Of a stretch of DNA of 64,000 bases, positions 1-6,529 are shown piece after piece. Position 1 is the stretch's first letter. The number at the start of each line of letters is the position of its first letter. Source of the stretch: Brevundimonas goettingensis. Lineage in GTDB: Bacteria > Pseudomonadota > Alphaproteobacteria > Caulobacterales > Caulobacteraceae. The stretch spans positions 248,001 through 312,000 of the forward strand of contig NZ_CP062222.1 in NCBI RefSeq assembly GCF_017487405.1, in the 5' to 3' direction. A program made the translations under genes and the position numbers. The notes under the pieces are model-generated. The model was given only the letters and a program-made list of their open reading frames with translations. It was not told where the DNA came from and did not search any database.

Positions 1-534
1 TTTCCGGGGTGCGAGGGGTGACAGCGTCCTGGACCCGCTGCAAGGCGCCGACATTGACGAGACGGGGCGGGGCTTCGAGCGCTGTGTCTTTTTCCGGATC
101 GTTCCACGCCTGAAGGTCCAGCAGGGGGCTGGGTTGCGCAGGATGGCCGGATCGAAGGCGATGGAGCGGCCCTGGTCGTCGACGGTGAAGACGCGGTCGA
201 AGGGCGTCGTGCGAAAGTCGATGGCCGAGGTGTCCATGTCGAAGGCGTCGCCCTCCAGTCCCATGAGCACGCCCTCGCGAAGCCGGGCCTTGAAGGCCAT
301 GGAGCCGGGCAGATCGCCGACCATGGCGTGGACGGTGCCGAAGGATCCGCTGGGGGTACGTTTCGGCGGCGGCCGATGCGGATCGACGATCATTTCGGTG
401 TAGAGGCCCGCGCCGGTGTTGCGGCGGGCGCCGGGGAGGCTCTCTTCGAACTGGCCTGCGAGGTCGGGGGCGATGTCGCGCAGGTCCCAGCCGAGGGCCT
501 GGATGACGGCCTGTTCGAGGGGCGTGAAGGGCAA
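1..534 (-). CDS. Conserved hypothetical protein, partial, apparent frameshift
   Basis: The gene is read leftwards and leaves the window at position 1. A likely TTG start at 534-532 gives an N-terminus LPFTPLEQAVIQALGWDL, followed by an acidic, globular-looking sequence through FDMDTSAIDFRTTPFDRVF. Near 124-133 the natural coding sequence changes frame. The first frame would continue into a basic, cysteine-containing, unconvincing tail. The neighbouring frame gives a normal sequence beginning SPLLDLQAWNDPEKD and ending at the edge with VQDAVTPRTPE. One missing C in the C-runs around 124-133 would join the two parts. No domain was recognised. It follows the membrane protein at 540-1007 with almost no gap, so the two are probably co-transcribed. 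It could also be two overlapping genes. Confidence 0.5.
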   Translation of the reverse strand, partial: MPFTPLEQAVIQALGWDLRDIAPDLAGQFEESLPGARRNTGAGLYTEMIVDPHRPPPKRTPSGSFGTVHAMVGDLPGSMAFKARLREGVLMGLEGDAFDMDTSAIDFRTTPFDRVFTVDDQGRSIAFDPAILRNPAPCWTFRRGTIRKKTQRSKPRPVSSMSAPCSGSRTLSPLAPRK

Positions 535-539
535 AGGTA

Positions 540-1007
540 TCAGCCGACCCGAAGTCGCCGACGTTCGAAGTGGTGATAGATCGACTCCACCGCGATTTCG
601 ATGATCGAGCCGGCCAGCATCAGGGTCCAGAAGGCAGCGGTCGCGACATCAATGTGCGCTTGGGGGGCATCGATGTGGTTCAGCCACAGCAGCATTCCTC
701 CCACGAAGAGCCAGGCCAGCGCCAGGATGATCTGGAGGATGACGGCGACCGGTCGGCGAGCGAACTTTTCGCGAAAACTCATGCCCGCGCTGAGGCTGCC
801 CTCCAGACGGGCTTGCCGGTTGCTGTAGGCGATCACGAAGATCGCCCAGGCCAGCACCAGAGCGCCCGCACACCATGGCCCCCACGGGCGAATATCGAAC
901 ACCGTATAGGCGCCGATGAAGGCCGCGACGGTGAATGCCGCGAACACCTTTGGCCAAGGGTCTGACCCCAGCCAGCGATTCATTCCATTTCGGGCGGCGT
1001 TTTCCAC
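540..1007 (-). CDS. Small four-helix integral membrane protein, unknown function
   Basis: The reading frame encodes 155 residues from a GTG start; an internal ATG eight codons later (MNRWLGSDPW) is an equally possible start. Four hydrophobic segments are visible at roughly residues 22-40, 44-62, 88-110 and 122-142, and the tail is basic (HHFERRRLRVG). No catalytic motif or named family was recognised. It is transcribed away from the capsid gene at 1054 and towards the partial gene at 1-534, whose likely start lies a few bases past this stop. Its position directly upstream of the GTA capsid gene, where a portal or protease gene would be expected, is unusual. Confidence 0.7.
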   Translation of the reverse strand: MENAARNGMNRWLGSDPWPKVFAAFTVAAFIGAYTVFDIRPWGPWCAGALVLAWAIFVIAYSNRQARLEGSLSAGMSFREKFARRPVAVILQIILALAWLFVGGMLLWLNHIDAPQAHIDVATAAFWTLMLAGSIIEIAVESIYHHFERRRLRVG

Positions 1008-1053
1008 GCCCCGATCCTGACCGCGTTACGGCGGTTTTTCAACCGGAGATATC

Positions 1054-2310
1054 ATGAAAGAGACCAAACAGGCCCCGGCCTATGCGCACGAGTCGGGGGC
1101 GCGCGCCGCCATGCATGAGATGATGGCGGCGTTCGAGGCGTTCAAAGGCGCCAATGACGCGCGGCTCGAGGAGATCGAGCGCAAGGCGTCGGCCGACACG
1201 CTGCTGGAAGAGAAGGTGGCGCGGATCGACCAGGCCATCGCCGGCGCCCAGGCGCGGCTGGACCGCGTGCTGAGCGAGGCGCGACGGCCGGAGCTGGGGG
1301 GCGTCGAGAGCCCCTCCGGCGGTTCGCGGTCTCCCTCGCCGTTTCACGGGGAGGAGAAGGCCGCCTGGGACGGCTATCTGCGCGCCGGCCAGTCGCATGG
1401 GCTGGAGTTGAAGGCCGGGCTGTCGACGGCGTCGAACTCGGCCGGCTATGTCGTGCCGGCGGAGACGGAGCGGGCCATCGAGCGACGTCTGATGGCGGGC
1501 TCTCCGATGCGCGAGATCGCCACGGTCAAGACGGTCGCCAACGGCCTGTATCGCAAGCCGGTCTCGACGGCGGGCGTGGTCGCGGGCTGGGTGGCGGAGA
1601 CCGCCGCGCGGCCCGAGACGGATCCGGCGACCCTGGCCCTGCTCGATTTCCCGGCGGCCGATCTCTACGCCTCGCCGGCCGCGACCCAGGCCCTGCTGGA
1701 CGACGCCCTGATCAATCTGGACGAGTGGCTGGCCGCCGAGGTCGAGGACGCCTTCGCCGCCCAGGAGACCACGGCCTTCGTGATCGGCGACGGGACCAAC
1801 AAGCCCAAGGGCTTCCTCAGCTATACGACGGTCGCCGACGCCAGCCAGACCTGGGGCCAGATCGGCTATATCGCCTCGGGCGCGGCGGGGGCCTTTTCCA
1901 GCAGCAGTCCGGCCGACAAGCTGATCGACCTGATCTATGCGCCCAAGGCCCAGTACCGGCCGAACGGGCGGTTCGTGATGAACCGCAAGACGGTCTCGGC
2001 CGTGCGCAAGTTCAAGGACTCGGACGGCAACTACATCTGGTCGCCGGCGCCCCGGGCGGGGGAGACGGCGAGCCTGCTCGGCTATCCGGTTACCGAGATC
2101 GAGACCATGCCGGACATCGCCGCCAACAGCCTGTCGGTCGCGTTCGGTGACTTCCAGCGCGGCTATCTGATCGTCGATCGGGCCGGGGTGCGGGTGTTGA
2201 GAGACCCCTATTCGGCCAAGCCCTATGTGCTGTTCTACACGACCAAGCGCGTCGGCGGCGGGGTGCAGAATTTCGACGCCATCAAGGTGATGAAGTTCGC
2301 CGTGAGCTGA
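1054..2310 (+). CDS. GTA/phage major capsid protein, HK97 fold (gp5-like)
   Basis: This 418-residue protein is the shell subunit of a gene-transfer-agent or HK97-type phage head. Residues about 1-115 are charged and helical, like the scaffolding/delta domain that a prohead protease removes. From about residue 125 the sequence follows HK97 capsid proteins: GYVVPAETERAIERRL, the segment DEWLAAEVEDAFAAQE, and the very characteristic FVIGDGTNKPKGFL. The C-terminus ends in the usual beta-rich AKPYVLFYTTKRVGGG. The ATG at 1054 has a GGAG ribosome site about eight bases upstream. It heads a run of eleven tail and connector genes in RcGTA order. No prohead protease or portal gene is adjacent in this window. 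Confidence 0.93.
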   Translation: MKETKQAPAYAHESGARAAMHEMMAAFEAFKGANDARLEEIERKASADTLLEEKVARIDQAIAGAQARLDRVLSEARRPELGGVESPSGGSRSPSPFHGEEKAAWDGYLRAGQSHGLELKAGLSTASNSAGYVVPAETERAIERRLMAGSPMREIATVKTVANGLYRKPVSTAGVVAGWVAETAARPETDPATLALLDFPAADLYASPAATQALLDDALINLDEWLAAEVEDAFAAQETTAFVIGDGTNKPKGFLSYTTVADASQTWGQIGYIASGAAGAFSSSSPADKLIDLIYAPKAQYRPNGRFVMNRKTVSAVRKFKDSDGNYIWSPAPRAGETASLLGYPVTEIETMPDIAANSLSVAFGDFQRGYLIVDRAGVRVLRDPYSAKPYVLFYTTKRVGGGVQNFDAIKVMKFAVS

Positions 2311-2373
2311 TCATGGCTGAGGCGGCGGGCGACCGCCCGCCGCCGTCATCTTTCCAGACATTCGGAGATTTCC

Positions 2374-2640
2374 ATGGCGGCGCCCGTGAGCCTCACGGAG
2401 GCGAAGCTGTTCCTGCGCGTCGGACACGGCGCCGAGGACGGCCTGATCCAGACCCTGATCGACGCGGCCCAGGCGCGGGTGGAGGGCGATGTGGGCATGA
2501 GCCTGCTGTCCAGTTCGCCGGCGCCGCTGAGGCTGGCGATCCTGATGCTGGCCCTGCGGGCCTATGAGCGGGGCGAGACCGAGATGGCGATCGCCCCGGT
2601 CGAGGCCTGGCTGGCGCCGTACCGGGTGGTGCGGCTTTGA
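2374..2640 (+). CDS. GTA head-tail connector/adaptor (gp6-like)
   Basis: This 88-residue protein matches the small helical connector that docks under the portal ring in HK97-type heads. It starts with SLTEAKLFLRVGHGAEDGLI, typical of the gp6-like family, where 'EAK.xLRv..ddDxlI' opens helix 1. A second helix follows (ALRAYERGETEMA). It lies 63 bases after the capsid stop, and its stop overlaps the TTG start of the next gene (TTGA). Length and position match RcGTA gp6. The function is inferred from family and order. Confidence 0.85.
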   Translation: MAAPVSLTEAKLFLRVGHGAEDGLIQTLIDAAQARVEGDVGMSLLSSSPAPLRLAILMLALRAYERGETEMAIAPVEAWLAPYRVVRL

Positions 2641-2948
2641 GCGGCTTGCGGGTGCTGGCCGAGCTGCTGCAGCCGGTGGAGGGCGAGACCCCCTACGGCG
2701 GACGGACCCGGAGCTATGAGCCGCTGGGCATGGTCTGGCTGAAAACCTTTACGACACGACGGCGCGAGAAATCCGATGGGGGCGCGACCCGCATTGTCGA
2801 CGCGATGACGGTCGAGACCCGGACCGATCCGCGGCTGGTCGAGGGGCGGGTGCTGCGCTTCGGCGGCGGCGACTGGGCGGTGACCGGTCAACAGGGCGTG
2901 GGCGGGCGACCGGGCCGGGTCGAACTGACGCTGGAGCGCGGACGATGA
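2637..2948 (+). CDS. GTA head completion/stopper protein (gp7-like)
   Basis: The protein has 103 residues and corresponds to the SPP1 gp16-like stopper that closes the head-tail interface. It is a small beta-rich protein: residues 28-60 (SYEPLGMVWLKTFTTRRREK) and the tail RFGGGDWAVTGQQ fit this fold. The start is TTG at 2637, overlapping the previous stop by four bases, and its stop overlaps the next ATG (ATGA). This translational coupling is typical of a virion assembly operon. No other start gives a comparable fit. Confidence 0.82.
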   Translation: MSGLRVLAELLQPVEGETPYGGRTRSYEPLGMVWLKTFTTRRREKSDGGATRIVDAMTVETRTDPRLVEGRVLRFGGGDWAVTGQQGVGGRPGRVELTLERGR

Positions 2949-3352
2949 GCGATCATGAGAGCGCCCTGCAGAAGATGCTGATCGCCAGGCTGGCCTCGGA
3001 TGCGACGGTGAAGGCCCTGTTGGGCGATCCGGCGCGGATCTGGGACGAGCCGCCGGCGAGCCCTGCCTGGCCGCATCTGCTGATCGGCCGGAGCGAGAGC
3101 CGGTTGGTCGCGGCCGAGGGCTGTGGGACCGAACATGTGCTGAGCCTGAATTGCGTGTCGCGCTTCGGCGGCAGCGAGGAGGCCAAGGCGATCTGCGCGG
3201 CCGTGCGGGCGCGGCTGCACGAGGCGGCGCTGACGGGGGACGGGGTGCGGACGGTCAGTCTGCGCGTGACCTTCAGCGACGTGTTCCGCAGCGGCGATCT
3301 GCGCCGGACCTATGGGGTGATGCGCGTGCCCGCGATTACCGAAGACATCTGA
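2945..3352 (+). CDS. GTA tail terminator, DUF3168 (gp8-like)
   Basis: The protein has 135 residues. The opening (ALQKMLIARLASDATVKALL) and the central segment WPHLLIGRSESR are typical of DUF3168, the tail-terminator family that caps the tail tube. The end, RTYGVMRVPAITED, is also family-like. The gene begins at an ATG overlapping the gp7 stop and ends 12 bases before the major tail gene, with a GGGAG ribosome site in that gap. The role is assigned by family and synteny with RcGTA. Confidence 0.87.
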   Translation: MSDHESALQKMLIARLASDATVKALLGDPARIWDEPPASPAWPHLLIGRSESRLVAAEGCGTEHVLSLNCVSRFGGSEEAKAICAAVRARLHEAALTGDGVRTVSLRVTFSDVFRSGDLRRTYGVMRVPAITEDI

Positions 3353-3364
3353 GGGAGAACGAGA

Positions 3365-3781
3365 ATGGCGGCGCAGCGCGGCAAGGATATCCTGCTCAAG
3401 ATCGGCGACGGCGGCAGTCCGGAGGTCTTCACCACGGTGGCGGGCCTGAGGGCGCGGACCATCTCCCTGAACGCGAAGACGGTGGACACGACCGATGGCG
3501 ACAGCGCCGGGCGGTGGCGCGAGCTGCTGGCAGGCGCGGGCGTGCGCTCGGCGGCGGTGTCGGGGCAGGGCGTGTTCCGGGACGCGGCGTCGGACGCGGC
3601 GATCCGCGAGGCCTTCTTCGCCCAGACGGCGCGGCGCTGGCGGCTGATCGTGCCGGACTTCGGCACGCTGGAAGGGCCGTTCCTGGTTTCGGCCCTGGAA
3701 TACGCCGGCGAGCATGAGGGCGAGGCCAGTTTCGCCCTGAGCCTGGCGAGCGCGGGCGAACTCGGCTTCACGGCCCTCTGA
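3365..3781 (+). CDS. GTA major tail tube protein, TP901-1 family (gp9-like)
   Basis: This 138-residue protein is the repeating subunit of the tail tube. The N-terminus MAAQRGKDILLKIGDGG and the motif KTVDTTDGDSAGRWRELL are signatures of the TP901-1/GTA major tail family, in which the 'VDvTn.ds.gwre.l' block follows the first beta sheet. The remainder (SALEYAGEHEGEASFALSL) matches the tube beta sandwich. The ATG has a GGGAGAACGAGA ribosome site. The stop overlaps the next start by one base (TGATG). Confidence 0.9.
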   Translation: MAAQRGKDILLKIGDGGSPEVFTTVAGLRARTISLNAKTVDTTDGDSAGRWRELLAGAGVRSAAVSGQGVFRDAASDAAIREAFFAQTARRWRLIVPDFGTLEGPFLVSALEYAGEHEGEASFALSLASAGELGFTAL

Positions 3782-4089
3782 TGGGGGCGAATGGCGCGAG
3801 GGGCGAGGCGGCGGCCTGGCTGGCGGGAGCGGAGCGGACCCTGTGTCTGACGCTGGGCGCACTGGCGGAGATTGAGACGGCTTTGGGGGTGACCGGTTTC
3901 GGCGACCTGGCCGAGCGGATGCGGCGGCTGTCGGCGGCGGACCTCCTGGCGGTGCTGGCGGCCCTGCTGCGCGGCGGCGGCGAGACGGATCTGGCGAAGG
4001 GGCTGGCCGGGGCGGCGGTCGATCCGCACGCGGCGGCCGAGGCGGTTGCGAAGGCCTTCGCCGCGGCCCTGCCCGACGGCGAGCGATGA
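3781..4089 (+). CDS. GTA tail assembly chaperone (gp10, GTA TAC family)
   Basis: This 102-residue helical protein has the signature CLTLGALAEIETALGV near residue 21-36, typical of GTA family tail chaperones ('LrfdfnALaalEeafG'). Such proteins coat the tape measure during tail assembly and are absent from the mature particle. The rest is Ala- and Leu-rich helix. It starts by overlapping the gp9 stop and ends by overlapping the 56-codon gene that follows (ATGA), forming the usual chaperone pair before the tape measure. Confidence 0.83.
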   Translation: MGANGARGEAAAWLAGAERTLCLTLGALAEIETALGVTGFGDLAERMRRLSAADLLAVLAALLRGGGETDLAKGLAGAAVDPHAAAEAVAKAFAAALPDGER

Positions 4090-4256
4090 TCCCGTGGCGG
4101 GAGATGATGGTCGAGGCGGCGCGGATGGGCGCGCCGCCCGAGGCCTTCTGGCGGCTGTCGCTGAAGGAATGGCGGATGCTGACCGAGCCCGTCGGCGGGC
4201 CGGCCATGGGACGGACGGGGTTCGAGAGCCTGGCGGAGAGGTGGCCTGATGACTGA
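4086..4256 (+). CDS. Small GTA tail assembly chaperone (gp10.1-like)
   Basis: This short gene encodes 56 residues. Its ATG overlaps the gp10 stop (ATGA), and its stop lies inside the start of the tape-measure gene, which begins at 4249. The protein contains GAPPEAFWRLSLKEWRML, matching the rcc01693-type phage tail assembly chaperone, in which a G(.)pPe.FW.lt..E pattern is conserved. It is short enough that automated annotation could miss it. With gp10 it probably forms the two-protein chaperone that wraps the tape measure. Confidence 0.88.
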   Translation: MIPWREMMVEAARMGAPPEAFWRLSLKEWRMLTEPVGGPAMGRTGFESLAERWPDD

Positions 4257-4779
4257 CGGATTTCGGCCGGACGGCCTGGATGCTGTGCCGATCAAGGCGG
4301 CCGAGGCGGCGGCGGCTCTGGAAGCGCTCAAGGAACCGGCGGAGCGGGCGGCGGCTTCGATCGAGGACGCCTTCGGGCGAGCGGGCGACAGCCTGACCCG
4401 ATCGCTGGCCCGGGCGGCGGCGGATGGCGAGGTGAGCCTGGCCGAGCTGGCGCGGGCGGTTCTGGGCGCGGTCAATGCGGGCGCCGGAGCGGGCGGCTCA
4501 GGCGGTCTGGGCGCGGCGATCGCCCAGGCTGTCGGCGGGCTGTTCGCCGGCGCGCGGGCGGACGGCGGCGCGGTGCTGGGCGGCGGCGCCTATCTGGTCG
4601 GCGAGCGCGGACCGGAGGTGTTCCGGCCCTCGGGCGCCGGTGTGATCGAAGGGGCGGGTAGCCCGGCGATGACGGTCAATCTGAAGATCGACGGCGGGGC
4701 CGAAAAGCTCATCCGGTCCGAGGCCCAGATCGCCCAGATGCTGGCCCGCGCCGTGGCGCTGGGCGGCCGGCGCCTCTGA
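4249..4779 (+). CDS. GTA tail tape measure protein (gp11-like), short
   Basis: The protein has 176 residues, is Ala- and Gly-rich and mostly helical in the first half (residues 15-75). The second half contains GGAYLVGERGPEVFRPSGAG, a motif typical of the C-terminus of phage tape-measure proteins. It ends in a helical segment LIRSEAQIAQMLARAVALGG. Tape measures set tail length, so 176 residues implies a very short tail. From memory, RcGTA gp11 is somewhat longer, about 219 residues. It overlaps the gp10.1 gene by eight bases. Confidence 0.82.
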   Translation: MTDGFRPDGLDAVPIKAAEAAAALEALKEPAERAAASIEDAFGRAGDSLTRSLARAAADGEVSLAELARAVLGAVNAGAGAGGSGGLGAAIAQAVGGLFAGARADGGAVLGGGAYLVGERGPEVFRPSGAGVIEGAGSPAMTVNLKIDGGAEKLIRSEAQIAQMLARAVALGGRRL

Positions 4780-4819
4780 TCCCTGAGGGGATCGCAATCG
4801 ATATATGGAGGAGCTGGCG

Positions 4820-5437
4820 ATGGCCTTTCACGAGGTGAGCCTTCCCGCGCGCCTGGCCTTCGGCTCGACCGGCGGCGTGGAGCGACGGACCGAGATCGTT
4901 ACCCTGGCGTCCGGCTACGAGCGGCGATCCACGCCGTGGGCGCAAGGACGAAGGCGGTATCTGATCGGGTCGAACCTGAGGTCGCTGGACGACATGGCGG
5001 CCCTGACCGCCTTCTTCGAGGCGCGATGGGGACAGCTGTACGGGTTCCGCTTCCGGGACTTCGCCGACTTCAAGTCGTGCGGTCCGGGGGCGATGGTGGC
5101 GGCGACGGATCAGGCGATCGGTGTCGGAGACGGGGTCCGCAGGACGTTTCCGCTGATCAAGGCCTATGGCGATCAGGCGCGAGACATCCGCAAGCCGGTT
5201 GCGGGCTCGGTGCGGGTGGCGGTGAACGGGGTGGAGCCGGCGGCGAGCGCCTGGAGCGTCGATACAGCCACGGGGGTGGTGACCTTCGGCACGGCCCCGG
5301 CGAGCGGCGTCGCAATCCGCGCGGGGTTCCAGTTCGACACGCCGGTGCGGTTCGACGCCGATCGGATCGAGGTGACGCTGGAAAGCTTCGACGCCGGACG
5401 CATGGTCGCCATGCCCCTGATCGAGGTGCGAGTCTGA
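4820..5437 (+). CDS. GTA distal tail protein, DUF2460 (gp12-like)
   Basis: This 205-residue protein belongs to DUF2460, the distal tail ring of GTAs. Family marks include FHEVSLPARLAFGSTGG at the N-terminus, the segment AFFEARWGQLYGFRFRDFAD, and the beta-rich C-terminus with FDTPVRFDADRI. An ATG at 4805 is in frame, but the purine-rich GGAGGAG at 4807-4813 is correctly placed only for the ATG at 4820, which also gives the family-like start MAFHEV. The gene lies 40 bases after gp11 and one base before gp13. Confidence 0.9.
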   Translation: MAFHEVSLPARLAFGSTGGVERRTEIVTLASGYERRSTPWAQGRRRYLIGSNLRSLDDMAALTAFFEARWGQLYGFRFRDFADFKSCGPGAMVAATDQAIGVGDGVRRTFPLIKAYGDQARDIRKPVAGSVRVAVNGVEPAASAWSVDTATGVVTFGTAPASGVAIRAGFQFDTPVRFDADRIEVTLESFDAGRMVAMPLIEVRV

Positions 5438-5438
5438 G

Positions 5439-6092
5439 ATGCGCGACATTCCCGAGGAATTGGCCGCCCGCATCGAGAGCGGGGCGGCGACGCTTTGCCA
5501 TGCCTGGGTGCTGACGACCGTGGACGGCGGGATGCTGGGCTTCACCGACCACGATCGCGACCTGACGCTGGGCGGCGTGATCTGCAAGGCCGCGAGCGGA
5601 TGGACAGCGGGCGCGGCGGAGGGCGAGGTCGGGCTGGCGGCGGGGAGCCTTGTGGTCGGCGGAGCCCTGGACAGCGAGACCCTGACCGAGGCGGACATCA
5701 CGGCGGGCCGGTACGACGGCGCGCGGGTCGAGACGTGGAAGGTCGACTGGGCCCGGCCGGACCTCAAGGTGCGGCTTTCGGTCGGGACGGTCGCAAAGAT
5801 GCGCCGCGAAGGGGACCGTTTCCTGGCCGATCTGCAGGGGCCGCTGGCGGCGCTGGAGCGGGTGGTCGGACGAACCTATGGCCGGGACTGTGATGCGGTC
5901 CTAGGCGACGGCCGATGCGGCGTGGACCGCGAGGCGTTTCCGGGGCTGGGCTGTGACAGGCGTTGGACGACCTGCGTCGGGACCTTCGCCAACGGGATCA
6001 ATTTCCAGGGCTTCGCCGACATTCCCGGCGACGACTTCCTGACGGCCTATCCCGCCGAGGGCGGGCCGCACGACGGAGCCAGTCGTCGATGA
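5439..6092 (+). CDS. GTA baseplate hub, DUF2163/BR0599 family (gp13-like), shortened
   Basis: This 217-residue protein carries the DUF2163 N-terminal domain (CHAWVLTTVDG, then GFTDHDRDL at about 34-42) and the C-terminal end of the BR0599 region (FANGINFQGFADIPGDD). In RcGTA the hub binds an iron-sulfur cluster through cysteines; here Cys151, Cys160, Cys172 and Cys179 are candidates. From memory, family members are about 290 residues, so 70-80 residues seem to be missing between Cys160 and Cys172, without any frame break. It overlaps gp14 by four bases (ATGA). Confidence 0.87.
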   Translation: MRDIPEELAARIESGAATLCHAWVLTTVDGGMLGFTDHDRDLTLGGVICKAASGWTAGAAEGEVGLAAGSLVVGGALDSETLTEADITAGRYDGARVETWKVDWARPDLKVRLSVGTVAKMRREGDRFLADLQGPLAALERVVGRTYGRDCDAVLGDGRCGVDREAFPGLGCDRRWTTCVGTFANGINFQGFADIPGDDFLTAYPAEGGPHDGASRR

Positions 6093-6529
6093 ACCGGGCC
6101 GTGGCTGCGGCGCGAGGCTGGCTGGGCACGCCCTATCGGCATCAGGCCAGTGTGAAGGGCGAAGGGGCGGATTGCCTGGGGTTGGTTCGGGGTGTCTGGC
6201 GCGAGGTCCTGGGGGCGGAGCCTGAGAATGTGCCCGCATATTCACCGGACTGGGCCGAGGTCGGGGGCGAGGAGACGCTGTTGACGGCGGCTCGGCGGTG
6301 GCTGGTCGAGATCGAGGTCGCGGCCGCGCGCCCAGGGGACGTGCTGCTGTTCCGGATGAGCCTGGGCGCGCCGATCAAGCACTGCGCCATCCTGAGCATG
6401 GATGGTCCGCCCGAGCCGCGGATCATCCACGCCTACTGGGGCCGGTCGGTGGTGGAGAGCTGGATGGGGCCGTGGTGGCATAGGCGGCTGGCCGCGGCCT
6501 TCCGATGGCCGGATGAAGGAGATCACTGA
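6089..6529 (+). CDS. GTA cell-wall peptidase, NlpC/P60 (gp14-like)
   Basis: The protein has 146 residues and is the tail-associated peptidoglycan peptidase that helps the particle breach a recipient wall. The NlpC/P60 catalytic Cys is in GEGADCLGLVRG (Cys29), preceded by the usual GWLGTPYRHQ. The catalytic His is in KHCAIL (His98), and a further polar His lies in RIIHAYW (His114). The ATG at 6089 overlaps the gp13 stop, and an upstream extension of the frame was rejected because it only reads through gp13. It shares one base with gp15. Confidence 0.92.
   Translation: MNRAVAAARGWLGTPYRHQASVKGEGADCLGLVRGVWREVLGAEPENVPAYSPDWAEVGGEETLLTAARRWLVEIEVAAARPGDVLLFRMSLGAPIKHCAILSMDGPPEPRIIHAYWGRSVVESWMGPWWHRRLAAAFRWPDEGDH

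Noticed and set aside
2888..4207. Long minus-strand frame of 439 codons opposite the tail genes
   Set aside because: It is antisense to gp8-gp10, Pro/Arg/Ala-rich throughout, and unlike any protein family. The plus-strand genes explain the region.
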